Of a DNA stretch of 64,000 nt, positions 22,739-53,331 are shown one piece after another. The notes under the pieces were generated by a model. The model worked only from the letters and a program-made list of their open reading frames with translations, was not told where the DNA came from and made no database searches. Both the position numbers and the translations under genes were made by a program. Source of the stretch: Eopsaltria australis (taxonomy: Eukaryota; Chordata; Aves; Passeriformes; Petroicidae); assembly GCA_034509425.1 (NCBI GenBank), contig JAVTVJ010000798.1, positions 186,001 through 250,000 on the forward strand, given 5' to 3'. Position 1 is the stretch's first letter. Each line of letters begins with the position of its first letter.

Positions 22739-23040
22739 CGCCGCCGCCGCCGCCGCCACCGGAACCTCCACCGGAACCGCCACTGCCGCCGCCGCCGCTT
22801 CCGCTCCGCCCCGCCCCGCTTCCGGCCCGGCGGGGCCCCGCCCTCAGCCCGCCCGGCGGCACGGCCCCGGCCTCAGCCCCGCCCCACGGCCCCGCCCTCA
22901 GCCCGCCCCTCGGCCCCGCCCTCAGCCCCGCCCCGCCCTCAGCCCCGCCCCGCCCTCAGCCCCGCCCCGCCGCACGGCTCCGCCCCCGTGAGGCCACGCC
23001 CTCCCCTCATGGGGCCCCGCCCCTCCCCTCAGCCCTCCGC
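22700..23040. promoter_or_regulatory. VPS25 promoter and GC-rich 21-bp-type repeats
   Basis: CpG-dense sequence immediately upstream of the VPS25 ATG (22738). A GCC-rich tract (22740-22800) is followed by several minus-strand GGAAGCGG/CCGGAAG ETS-like sites (about 22796-22825). At 22855-22985 there are tandem copies of roughly 20 bp built on CCCCGCCCTCAGCCCCG. No TATA box is present. Confidence 0.6.
22855..22985. repeat. GC-rich minisatellite (about 20-bp unit) upstream of VPS25
   Basis: Five to six copies of units containing CCCCGCCCTCAGCCC with small insertions. Confidence 0.75.
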
Positions 23041-23051
23041 CCCTCCCGGCC

Positions 23052-23275
23052 GCCGGCGGCCCCGGTTCTCCTGCCCGGTTCTGGTGCCCAGTTCTGCGGC
23101 CCGGTTCTCGGGCCCGGTTCTCCTGCCCTGTTCTGGTGCCCGGTTCTGGGGCCCGGTTCTCGGGCCCGGTTCTGCGGCCCGGTTCTCGGGCGCGGTTCTC
23201 CTGCCCTGTTCTGGTGCCCTGTTCTGGGGCCTGGTTCTGGTGCCTGGTTCTGGTGCTCGGTTCTGGGGCCCGGTG
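23052..23275. repeat. Minisatellite between RAMP2 and VPS25 (GGTTCT core)
   Basis: About 18 copies of a short unit GCCCGGTTCT plus 2-4 variable bases (roughly 12-13 bp). The copies form an imperfect higher-order pattern. The array lies between the RAMP2 poly(A) signal and the VPS25 promoter. Confidence 0.85.
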
Positions 23276-23402
23276 TCTCGCCCGGCGCTATCCAGGCCCG
23301 TGCCGGCGCGGCGCTGGCGGTGGAAGCTGCCCCGGGCCGGGGCTGGGCCCGTGGAGGGATCGAGCGGCCGAAGAACCAGCGCCAGGCGTGGGGGGAGAAG
23401 CT

Positions 23403-23408
23403 TTTAAT
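23403..23408 (-). other. Candidate RAMP2 polyadenylation signal (ATTAAA)
   Basis: Minus-strand ATTAAA 150 bp beyond the RAMP2 stop, giving a short 3' UTR ending near 23,385 just before the minisatellite. Confidence 0.65.
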
Positions 23409-23557
23409 CCCAGACCGCGGGGTGGGGGAAGGCGCAGGAGGAACCGGCCGCCGCAGCAGCGCGGGTTGGTGGCCCCGAGAGCCCACCGGGCGGTTCGGGT
23501 GGTCGGGCGGCCCCGCAGCCGGGGGTCCGTGCCCCGACGCGGGACGGGAGGGCAGCT

Positions 23558-25664
23558 CTAGGCCTGTGCCTTGCCGTCCTTGCTGCGCCAGATGACCAGG
23601 GTGACGAGGAAGGGGATGAGGCAGATGGGTGCGATGATCATGGCCAGGAGCACGTCTTCGGGTGGGTCGAAGTACTCGGGGTGCTCCAGGGTGCAGTTGT
23701 GGAAGTAGCGGTGATGGCTCCGGAAGATGTACTGCTCCGCCAGCGCGTTGGGGTACGTGTAGTTCAGGTGGTCGGCGTAGTACTCCAGACAGTGCTGCAG
23801 ATCGCTGTAGGGCCTGGGAGAGAGCCGACACTGGCAGGGCATGGGACACCAGGGGCACAGACCCCATACCAGGGCTACCCTTCTGAACTGCCCAGCCCCT
23901 GCACGCTGCTGCTGGAGGGGAAGGTCCTGCTGCCCCATACCTGCTGATGACTTTCCACTCGCACAACTCCGAGGTCGTCACGTTCCTCATCAAGTCGACG
24001 AAGTAATCCCAGCACTGCTGTATGATTTCGGTGTAATTCCCCTCTGTGAGGAAAGGTGCTGAGCAAGGGCAGCGTGCCTCTGCCCACAGTGTATCCCTGC
24101 CTATCCCTGTTGCCAAGTGACACCTGGCATCTGGAGCCCTGACCAGGCCAGTGGGAGAGACATCAGCACAGTGAGGGATGGACCCCGCAGCAGCCCTGGG
24201 GTGCTGCCTGGAGCCTGCAGCAGCCCAGGGCAATGCCAGGGGCACAGAGGGAGGGCAGGCTGCTGCTGGCTGCCCCCACTTTGGGCAGTGGCAGGGAGAG
24301 CTTCATGGCATGGGCCAGCTATTTTTGGGATGGCTAGGAGAAAGGAGGGGTCATTCTGTGGCACAAGACCAGCCTGGGCCAGGGCACAATTTGCCCTACA
24401 GTGCTGCCCGGCTCCTGCTGAATCCCAACACTCACCCGTGGGCTGGGCTGCCCTGTGTGACATGGCCGTGGGTGGGCTTGTCCCAGCGTCCTGGCTGAAG
24501 CTCGTTGTCACTGCGTCTGTGTGACAAAGGCCAGTCCCCAGAAGCACTGCAGAGGGAGGGACACAGGGTGAGAGAGGACACAGGGTATGGGGGGGGGTAT
24601 GGGTGCTGACACGGCTCCACACGCAGGAGCTGCCCTGGCAGAGGCTGAGCCAACACAAAATAACTGCTTTTGGGTGTCCCTCGGGGTACACGAGCTGGCA
24701 GGTGGGGCACAGGGAGCCAGAGCCTGGCACACGCTGGGGCTAGGGTGTCCAGCCCCCGGTATGGGCAGGGGCTGTGGGGAGGGGCTAGCCGGGCTGCAGG
24801 CAGCTATCCAAAGGTTCGGAGGGGCTGTTTAGGAGCTATGGACCCTGGGATATGGTCACAGCATGGGGGCAAACTAGGACCCCCACCCATGGAGAGCCAG
24901 CGTGGTGCTGCGTCAGCCGGACAGGGCTGGGGCAGGAAGAGGAAGCACTGGCCACGACACAGAACTGCCGGAGAGCCCCTCCGCCTGCCATCAGCCCCAC
25001 ACCCAGCACAGCCTGCCAAGGGCGTGGGGCATGTCTCGCCTGGCCCACGGGAGCCCCGTGGCTCAAGAAAACTGCCCAATTCATCTTCTGCCCTTAGCTG
25101 CGGGCCTTTGGTGTGGGGCACTGGTGCTGGCTCCATGCTGAACTGTCAGACTGGGCCCTGCCTGGGCTGCTCGTGGGGAGCTCCGGCACATCTGGGCACT
25201 GGCCACGGGGTGCTCCTGGGCTGGTACACCGGCTGTAGTAAGGGCAGCCAACCCTCTCCCGATCTCTGTCCCTGATGGCCCCATCCAGCCCCACTGCCTG
25301 GGCGTGTGTGGTGCTAAAGCTCCCGTCGCAGCCCGGGTCTTTGCGGGGCTCCCTGCCGGACTGTGAGTGAGCGTGGTGGGAGCTGCCCCACAGCACCTGG
25401 TGCTCACCTGCCACTGCCCCCTGGCCATGCTAGCAATGGCTGCGCCTGCTAACCCCAGCGTTGACAGGCTGGTCCCATCTCGGGGTGGGGCGATGGGGCG
25501 GGCTGAGTCAAGACCCCGGCCCCAGGCCCCACGAGTGGGAGGGCGGCCACGTGCGGGGTGGTTGGGGGTGCGGAGCCCCCGGGGCCGCGCCCCGCGCACT
25601 TACCCCAGAGCAGCAGGAGCCCTTGGGAGAGACGGCCGGAGCTCATGTGCGCGCGCGGTGCCAT
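23558..25664 (-). CDS. RAMP2: RAMP2, receptor activity-modifying protein 2
   Basis: RAMP2 is a single-pass membrane partner that carries CALCRL to the surface and turns it into the adrenomedullin AM1 receptor. Four coding exons: 25604-25664, 24436-24546, 23941-24043 and 23558-23813, giving 176 residues (human 175). The N-terminus has a hydrophobic signal core split by intron 1 (GLLLLW then VLLGTGLC). The ectodomain has four cysteines (C68, C85, C100, C132), the RAMP2 pattern that lacks the third disulfide of RAMP1 and RAMP3. It has four N-glycosylation sequons: NYT at 60, NVT at 78, NYT at 109 and NCT at 131. The end is family-diagnostic: DPPEDVLLAMIIAPICLIPF, transmembrane 146-167, then WRSKDGKAQA. 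An alternative in-frame Met follows six codons after the first. Confidence 0.95.
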
Positions 25665-28500
25665 CCTGCCAAAGCCTGCCGGCTAACGACCGGGACAAGG
25701 ATTTCAATGGAAATAACAGGAAGCAACTCCTTTCCTCTGACAGGGGCAGTTTGACTACAGGAGACGTGTGAAAAATGAGATTGCTCAGTGCTGCTCTGAA
25801 GCGGCTCTCCCGGCGGGACTCCGCGCTGTCCCGTGCGGTGCCGGCCCCCGTGGGCATCGCTCCCACACCCCGGCACCCACGAAACCCGCGCCTCACCCAC
25901 CGGCCCGGAGGATCCACTCCCTGCACAGCACGTCCAGCGTTACGAGGCCGCGATTTGTTTACTTGTGTATTTCTCTTTAATCCTGTCTGGGCTGGGTTGT
26001 GAAATCCCTCGTCTCCTGCGTGGAGGGCAGGCAGCCCAGCAGCGGGGGGAGTGGACGGGAAAGCACAATGTCCCCGGACGGGCGCTGCCGCTCGGGAATG
26101 GGGGCGGCAGGGGGACCCACGGCCCCAAAACCGCAGTTTCTGGTTCACCCGGGCACCTGCCCCACAGGCGGCACTGCCGGGGCAGCCCCATCTCCTGCCC
26201 ATGGCCAAAGAGGGAAGGGTGATGGCACAATCTACCCCCCGGCAAGAGGCCGAGGAGGTGGGGAGAGGGCAGACGTTTGGCCGACCCTGCCAGTCCTTGG
26301 CCCCAGTGCCTTCCTCCTGCACTGTCCAGCCTGGCGCCTGCTTCACTCTGCCAGAGCCCCCCTTCCTGGAGCAGTTCCCGGCCAGGGGTCCGTGTCCACC
26401 CCACTGAGGGCGACTTCAGCCCGCGGGTCTGCGGCATTCCCACACAGGACCTTTCACGCCTGACCGGGGCAGAGCGCAGCCCAAAGCCTCCCCTTTGACG
26501 GCCGCCTGCAGACACGCAGGGCAGGGACTGGAGTGCGGTGGAAGAGCAGCTCGGAGGGACCCTCCCCCCTGTGGATCGCACTGGGTTTCAGCCCCCCAAG
26601 CAAAGGTCCTGGCAGAGCTGTCTGATGCTCCCCGGGCTGCAGCAGCCACCTTCTGCGGGCGAGTGGCCACATCTGGAAGTCATCCCCAGCACTCCAGTGG
26701 CTGCAGGGCTGGAGCTCCCGGTCCCTCTTTCTGGTGGAGCCGGCGGAGCCTCGGGCTGGGTGGCAGGAGCCTCTGCCAGGGAGACACCCAATGATCTCAG
26801 CGCGGCCCTAGGGCTGGGACGGCCGCCCCCCTCCTGGGGCGTCCGGAGGGGATGGGCAGGGACAGGACGGTGGCTGTCTGCCAAGGGCCTGGGCTCCCCA
26901 CCCAGACTGGCATCCCAGGCGTTCCCTGCCAGCCCCACCTTGGTGTCGAGGAAGGGGCTTGGCCCGTGGAGGGTCAGTTGCCTGCAGCTCTTCTCCCAGT
27001 GCTCCCCCCAGGCAGATGCAGGCATTTGGAGTCCCGTGCCCAGCCTCTCCCCGTGCCACGGGACCCACTCCAACCTCAGGGAATCCCAAACTCCTCATCC
27101 CTGCTCTGCCCTGTCACTCACCCTCAGTCCTCTCCTCCCACTCATTAGTTGCCAGGACTAGGAGGGAAGGAGGCTGTTGCTGGCCCCTCAAAGACATGGG
27201 GGCACGCGGGAGATGGGCAGCTTCTCCCTGGGATTTGAGCCCCTTTCTGGGCTCTGCTGAGTGTGAGGGCAGCTGCAAGGGGCAAGAGGCAGCTAAGCCT
27301 CATGGCCACAGCCACACTAGGGGCCAACTGCCCATCTTGGGGAGCCTCCCCTCTGTGCAGGTGATGAAGTATTCAGTGTGGACCCACAGGAAGAAGGTGT
27401 TGAGGATGGCCCCAGGCCAGGACAGGAGAGCAGCTGGGTGCTGCTGGAGAGCTTGCTGTAGGTGCCATGGAGGGGACAGCAATGAGGCCAGCCTGCAGGG
27501 TGGGGACACATCCCTGCGATGGCCCTGCCCCGAGTGTGCAAGCGGCACTGCAGAGCTGATGTGACCCACTTGCTGATCTGGTTCCAGTGGCAGCCACTTC
27601 CCTTGGGGATGGCCATGAGGGTGGCATGGAAGGGGACCTAGCAGTAGAGGGAAATCCAGCTCTGGCAGGTGTCCTGGCAATGGGCTGGCACCACCAGCAC
27701 CTCCAGAAGTCCTGCAGAGCACCAGACAGACCCTGGGATGTTGCCTCACTCCCAGCTCTCCCCCAAGTGTGGTTTCAGGAGGGCTGTTTGGGGTTACCCC
27801 TGGACTCTGCCCAGGATGGGGCAGTTCAACACACAGCCCTGGGGTCCCACACTAGGGCTGCCTGTGACTGTGGGGGCCCCATGGGCTCAGCCAAGCCAGG
27901 AGTGAGCCTCTGAGGTTCTTGCAAGCCCCAGCAGAGATTGCACGGGCCTCACCAAGGTCTGCGATGGATGGGGAGGACAGCCAGGATGGCAAGAGGGCAT
28001 CTCTACTCACCACCCTCATCCAGGTACAAGTAGTCACCTGGAAGGATAGACTGTGCCATTGGTCCAAGGGGTGCTGGCCATTGCCCTGCCAGTGGTAGAG
28101 CCCCCCACTATAGCACTGCTGCAGAAGCCAGGGCTGGAGCCACAATGAGATATGGCACCAGGGTATTACCTTCATCCTTGAGATCCTCATGCTCATTGTT
28201 CCCGTGCCCGGCAGCAGGGAGACACAGGATGCCAGGGCTGCACAGTCAGGAGCAGTCCCACTGCCCAGCCGATGGTCCCAGCACATCAGAGACCCCTCCT
28301 CCTCCTCCCAGGCCGAGCTGAGCACCGTAGAGGTGAAGGGGCTAAAGCATCAGGGGGCTCCTGGCTCTGCCTTGGCCCTTGCAGCCTGGAAGAGAAGTTT
28401 ATGAGCCAACACCAGCCCTGGGGGCAGACAAGTTCATGGTAAACCCTGCTCAGAGATCCTCCAAAAGAAGATCAGGAGGGGCCAGGCGAATTGTCCCCTA
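25665..28500. other. Gene-free spacer upstream of RAMP2
   Basis: No exon series or RNA gene is recognisable. The RAMP2 promoter should lie in the first few hundred bases upstream of 25664, where there is no clear TATA box. The rest has only short open frames typical of GC-rich sequence. Confidence 0.5.
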
Positions 28501-28599
28501 GCACAGCTGCACTGGGACGGAGGAGAGAAACTGTGGGGACTCTGCCAGACCCTGTGCCCTACCCCTTGGATCCTCCGTGCAGCACCCCCAGCTACCTCT

Positions 28600-30370
28600 G
28601 CCGCACCGTGCCGCAGCAGCCCCGGCAGCAGGTCCCTTTCCCCGCGGGAATAGGGACAGGGGCAGGCATCAGAGCAGCCGTAGCCCGGGGAGCATGCTCA
28701 TCCTCCCGACAGTGGGATAGCTGCGCCCGGGCTGGGACACCCCTGGGCGTCTCTCCCGGACCCCAGCGCTGTCCGCCGGCTCCCGAGCCAATGCCCGGGC
28801 AGGTCGGGGGACGCCGGGCCCCCGCCCCACCTCACTCAGCGGAGCTCCCAGATGCGGGGGATGCAGGACTGAGGGCGCGGGCCGGCCCTGCTCGTCCCCC
28901 GCTGTCACCCCGCCGGAGCCGCGGGGAAAGGGTGCCCCGGGGCAGCCGGCGCTCCGCACCGTGGACGGGGCCCCCGCCGGGGCAGCAGCCAGCTCGGTCC
29001 GCTCCCCAGCGCCGGGGCCCCCGGGGCAGGAAAGCTGCCGCCAGCAGCCGCTTCCTGCCCGGCGCCGCCACAGGGAGGCCCGGCGGTGGGGCCAGGGGGA
29101 GCCGGGACCACCGGGGCGGCTCGTCGGGGAGCGTGGTCACGCCGGGTAAGGCTGGAGGGGGGGCCCGGAGAGCGGCGGAACCGGGCGGGAACGGCGCTGT
29201 CCCCTCAAGCGCTTCCCATGGGACCAGGCCGAGCCCGCAATAGGGGCCGGGGCCGGGAGGGTCCGCGGAGAGACGGGGCCAGGCACACCGAGAACGGGCA
29301 CGGCACCGAACCCCCGCGCTTAACGCGTTCCCCGCAGCCGACAGGGGTGTCCTCCAGACTATAACGGATCCGCACCGCAAGGGCAGCGCCCCGGTCCCAG
29401 CGGCACCGGCAGCGGCGACGCGGGGCGGAGCCTGAGGCGGGCCGGGGCGGGCCTGGGGATGTGAGGGGCGGGCCGGGGCCTGAGGCGGGCCAGGAGCGGG
29501 CGTCGGGGCGGGCCTGGGGATGTGAAGGGCGGGCCGGGGGCGGGAGCAGCGGCGGGCAGAGTTCCGGGGCCGGGGCGGGGCCCGGGGCCGGGCCTGAGGC
29601 AGGGGCCGAGGCGGGCCTGGGGATGTGAGGGACGGGCCGGGGGCGGGAGCAGCGGCGGGCAGGGGGCCGGGCCCGGGGCCGGGGCGGGGACCGGGGCTGG
29701 GCCTGAGGCGGGTCAGGGCGGTGGCCGGGGCGGGCCGGAGGCGGGAGCCGCGGCGGGTGGGGGACCGGGGCGGGGACCAGGGCTGGGCCTGAGGCGGTGG
29801 CCAGGGCGGGCCCGGGGATGTGCATGTGCGCGCCAGGGGCGGGGGCCGGGGCGGGCTTGGGAGGGCCCGGGGATGTGAGGGGCGGGCCGGGGCCTGAGGC
29901 GGGCCGGGGGCGGGAGCCGGGGCGGGAGCCGGGGCGGGCGGGGCGGGAAGCCGCGCCTGAGGCGGGCCGGCGGGCGGGAGCCGGGGGGGAGCGCCGGGAC
30001 GGGAGCCGGGGCCAGGAGCCGGGCGGGAGCCGGGCGGTGGAGCCGGCGCCGGGCGGGGGGGAGCCGGGCGGCGGGAGCAGCCGGGGCCGGGAGCCGGGGC
30101 GGGTCGGGCGGAGCCGGGCGGGCGGGGGCGGCCGGGGGAGCGGAGCCGGGCGGGGGGCGGAGCCGCGGGCGGGCCGAGGCGAGCCGAGGCGGGCCGGGGG
30201 CGGGAGCCGGGGCGAGCCGAGGCGGGCCGGGGGCGGGAGCCGGGGCCGGGGGCGGGAGCCGGGGCGGGCCGGGGGCGGGAGCCGGGGCGGGAGCCGGGGC
30301 CGGGGGCGGGAGCCGGGGCGGGCCGGCGCGCGCGCAGTGTGGCGGGGGCGCGCGGCCTCCCCCTGTCGCG

Positions 30371-30381
<11 letters not shown>
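28600..30381. promoter_or_regulatory. CpG island and G-rich array upstream of EZH1
   Basis: A 1.8-kb CpG-dense block ends at the proposed EZH1 first exon. The part from 29400 is G-rich on the plus strand, with very many GGGG runs, so quadruplex potential is high. A GCGCGCGC stretch and CCCCCTGTCGCG immediately precede the ATG at 30371. No TATA box is present. Transcription start must be close to 30,320-30,365. Confidence 0.65.
29400..30330. repeat. G-rich minisatellite array in the EZH1 promoter
   Basis: A degenerate tandem array of roughly 10-22-bp units made of GGGAGCCGGGGC and GGGCCGGGGGC blocks. Its first part also has longer units of about 60 bp carrying GGGCCTGGGGATGTGAGG. The 30180-30330 part is the most regular. 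Frames on both strands are open for hundreds of codons because of the repeat. Confidence 0.85.
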
Positions 30382-42145
<11,764 letters not shown>

Positions 42146-42549
42146 CCCTGCTTGCTGGCCTCTGTTACGCTGGGGAGCTGCTGGCAGCAGCCTGTTCCCC
42201 GACTGTGCCCTGCCTGGTGGGGACAATCCAGCTGTCCCCAACGCGGCTCCCAGGATCCAGGGGCAGTCGTGAGTGACCCAGTGCTGCCAGCTGCCTGAAT
42301 CACACCAGATCAGGGTGGGAAGGGGGCAGAGGTGTGTGGTGGGGAGAGCAGGACATGATGTATGTGTGCAGCAGCAGCTGAGCTGTCTCTAGCCCCCACT
42401 CACTACACCCTGCATCTCACTCTGGGGCCAGGAATTGCCACTGTCAACATGATCCCTCCATTGGTACAGGCTGAGCCGGGGTGGGAGGAGAGGATCTGCC
42501 CAGTTTGCCAAAGTGAAGGCTGGGGAGTGTCAAACACCATCATTCTGCC

Positions 42550-43408
42550 TTTATTTGATTATCTTCACATCTCATTCAAAAGAACAGGTTTTTTTTTAAA
42601 AATAAAGTGCCCAGTGGAGCCAGGCCTTTGGGTAGATAAATGCATATCTGTAACATCGTCTTACCACAACACAGCAAGTGAACAGGAGCTTTCCCTGGGC
42701 TGGAGGTAATCGGCAGGACTGGCACTTCGTACAGAGAAGTAGCAAACTACAGACCACGTACCACGACACGCGGGGGCGTCACGCCCGCGGCAGCTTCCGT
42801 TTGGGTTTTTTATACAAACCGATAGAATAAAAAAACCAGAGTGTAGTAGAATATCCAGCAACAAAAAATGGTAGAAAGGATCTGTACCTGATCTTATGAA
42901 AGCAGCATCTCAGCAAGGTGCGGTGGCGGCATGCGCGGCGCCGGTGAGGAGTATTGCTTGGCGGCCCGGCTGTGCGGGGCCGGTGCTCGTGGCTCTGCGC
43001 GGTGCTGGCGAAGCGAGCGAAGCAGCGGGGTCATCTACGCGGGCAGCACTAACGGGCGGCAGCAGCCGGGTGCCCCGGCCACAGGGACGGTGGGCGCCGG
43101 GCCCGGGGCTCCCCGAGGCCAGGCAGGATTTGGCAGCTGTAGAGGCAGCAGCCTGCCTCCAGCGTGGGGGCTGTCGGCGTGTCCGGGTCGAGCGAGGCTG
43201 GGGCTCGGCGGATCGCGGCCGCACTCCCGGGGCCGGTCGGTGGCGGCCGTGGGGAGGAGGTGGCGGTCGGTCCGGTCCGGTCCGGCCAGTCTGAAGGCGG
43301 GTGTTGGCAGTTCAGGTGTGCTCGGCCTTTTGGTCCCGCGACGCTCGCTCATTCCCGGGCGGCTCCCGGGGATGCGGGGGCTGTGAGCCCGTCCCGCCCC
43401 CGGCCCCG
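42550..43408 (-). other. CNTNAP1 3' UTR with AATAAA at 42550-42555
   Basis: Sequence beyond the CNTNAP1 stop on the minus strand. A canonical AATAAA lies at 42550-42555, giving a 3' UTR of about 880 nt. The part next to the stop (42905-43400) is unexpectedly CpG-rich for a 3' UTR. EZH1 and CNTNAP1 are tail-to-tail about 400 bp apart. Confidence 0.6.
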
Positions 43409-51041
<7,633 letters not shown>

Positions 51042-53130
51042 GCTGCGCGCCCCGAGCGCCCTCGGCGCCGCCGCTCCCGGTGCTGCAGCCGCGCGGCGGA
51101 GCGGGGCCGGCGGCTCCGCCCACGGGGCGGGGGGGAAGCCGGGCCGGGCCGGGAGCGGCGCAGAGCCCCGGCCGCCCCCCGCCGCACCCGCCGCCGCGCC
51201 CTCGGGAGATGCTCTGCCTGGGAGCCCGATCTCCCCGCTCCTCGGCACGGCGAGCTGCCGGCCGCCCCGGGCTGCACCGGGACACGGCTCTCGGTGGGGA
51301 TACAGAGGCAGAGTGACGCCGCTCAGGAGCTCCCCGGGCATCCCCGGTCGGTTCCTATGCGGTGCCTGGTCCTCGCCCCCCTCGAGCCTCCCCCGTCCCC
51401 GCCCCTGTGCAGCCCCCGAGCAGGGAGGGTCGGAGCGGTGCCCGCAGCCCCCCCGCAGCAGCTGTGGCGGCTGTTTGTAATCAAGCCGTGGATTAAGGCC
51501 TGCAGGTCTCGAGGTCGCTGCTCTCTCCAGTGGTGCAGAAGAGGGGATTTAGCTTGTATCTGCTCTCGACCATCCCCAGACGCCCACAGAGGGGTTGGGG
51601 GGGGCTGGCGCCTGCGTGCCCTACATACACCTACAGACCCGCGGTGTCCCGTGTCCCCTGGCCCCGCAGGAGCAGGAGACCTGCTCTCCCAAGGGCCTCG
51701 AGCAATCCCGAGAGACGGGGATGCCCCAGCAGCTGCTGGGTCCAGGCTGGCTCCAAGCGTAGAGCAGGAGCCCGGCCGGGCTGTGCCCGGTGCCGGCAGC
51801 TCCGCAGCGCTGCCTCCAGACCGGGCAGCGAGTGCCGGGCCCGGCCCCCGCGGGCAGGGCAGCACGGCCGTCACCTGCGGGCAGCCGGTGCTAAGGCTCC
51901 TCCCTGCCCAGGCAGAGCCCAGGCCGAGGCTGGGGAGTGAAAGAGCGAACAGAAAGCCGCAGGTGTGGCAGGGATGTGGGACGCCTGGCAGTGCAGCAGA
52001 AGTTCTGCTACCAGGAGCTGGAACCGTACGCTGAGGACATTGGCACCCGCCCTCCTGTCCCCCAGACCCCGGCAGTGCCTGCAGGTCCATCCCCAGGAGA
52101 GGCACAGCCCACCCGACCTGATCCTGACACCCTGGGGTGCTGCCTGCTCTGGCCACTGTCCCAAATCCTGACCCCGTGTTGGGTCAGATCTGTGACAGCC
52201 CCAACGGGGACATGCAGGGTCCCTGCTCCGTACCCACAGCTGGCTGTAGGGCCAGCACTGGTCCCAGGACCATCCTCCCTGCCCTTCCCCCAGGATGCAG
52301 GGTGCAGGAAGGCACCCCCAGAGCCAGCACAGGGCACAGATCTGCAGTTAACATCCCTGCAGTGCAGAAAGAGCAGGAGAGGGGGAAGAGACCCTCCAGT
52401 AAAGAGCCCTGGGCACCCCCAGAGGCTGGGGGCACCTGTCCTGGCTGCTCTTCATCCAGGGTGCAGGAGCTCCACAGCCCCACAGCGAGCACCCAGGGTC
52501 CTGTGCCTGTCTTGGAGGCAGCAGGAGGGCCGAGGGCAGAGCTGAGCTAAGCCACGGCAAAGACGGCTGTAACTGGGAGAAAGGGGGATTGAGGGATTAT
52601 GGCCAGGAGCCCAGTAAAGCTAGGGATCAATTTTCTCCCCCCTGGGAAGAGGAAAGTGGGGCTTTTACCCCACAGGAACTAATCTGCTTCTTAATGAGGA
52701 GCTGGGAATTTTGTTGTCAACAACCAGCAACACGCCTGGCCAGCAGTGCAGGGATGCAGAGCTGGGTTGGGACCCCTGGGTGAGGGGTATGCCCTGCACC
52801 AGCAGCCACCCCAGATTCTGGGACCATTGTTTGCCATCAGGAAAAGACTCTCCTAGACCACACAAGGCTCTGCCAATCCTGCTGGAGGAGCATCCTGCCT
52901 GTGCTCAGCTCAGTGCCAGCCCACAGCAGCCCCCACACCATTCCTTGGCCCCTTTCCCTCTGGTTCTGCAGGAGGCAACAACAGCCCTGGGATGGGCTGG
53001 AGTTTCCTGCATGTGCTGGGTGCCTCAGCCAGCTGGGTGCCTGCTCCCCTGGCTGGGTGCTCCCGGCTTTGACCTGCACACCCACATGACAGAGACTGAG
53101 CGGAGCTGCTATTTCTGTCCCCAGCATGCA
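51042..53130. other. CNTNAP1 upstream region and spacer
   Basis: CpG-dense sequence continues from CNTNAP1 exon 1 and intron 1 (about 49,950-51,470) and marks the CNTNAP1 promoter. Beyond about 51,500 the sequence is ordinary spacer with no exon series I can support. A 597-codon plus-strand open frame across 50241-52034 is a GC artefact. Confidence 0.55.
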
Positions 53131-53132
53131 GA

Positions 53133-53140
53133 TATAAAAG
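53133..53140 (+). promoter_or_regulatory. TATA box (TATAAAAG) for the proposed CCR10 first exon
   Basis: A perfect TATAAAAG lies 199 bp upstream of a short ATG-containing exon (53332-53343) that splices in frame to the CCR10 main exon. It predicts a start site near 53,165. TATA boxes are otherwise scarce in this GC-rich window. Confidence 0.55.
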
Positions 53141-53331
53141 ATGCACCAAGTAAAAGGTTCAGAACAGGCTTCAAAGTGGGGTGACACCTGCCACCTCTCC
53201 CTCCCCGGGGCTGGGCTTGTGCTCTACTCTGATCTCAGTATCAGGAGCAGCACGTGGTCAAACCACAGGTTACAGTGCTGAGACACCAACAGTTTCAGAT
53301 CCACCAGCCAGGGGAAAGGTTCTGCTGTGCA

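Noticed and set aside
25367..28400. Possible extra genes between RAMP2 and EZH1
   Set aside because: Open frames of 70-250 codons exist on both strands, but none has a recognisable domain, matching splice sites or syntenic expectation.
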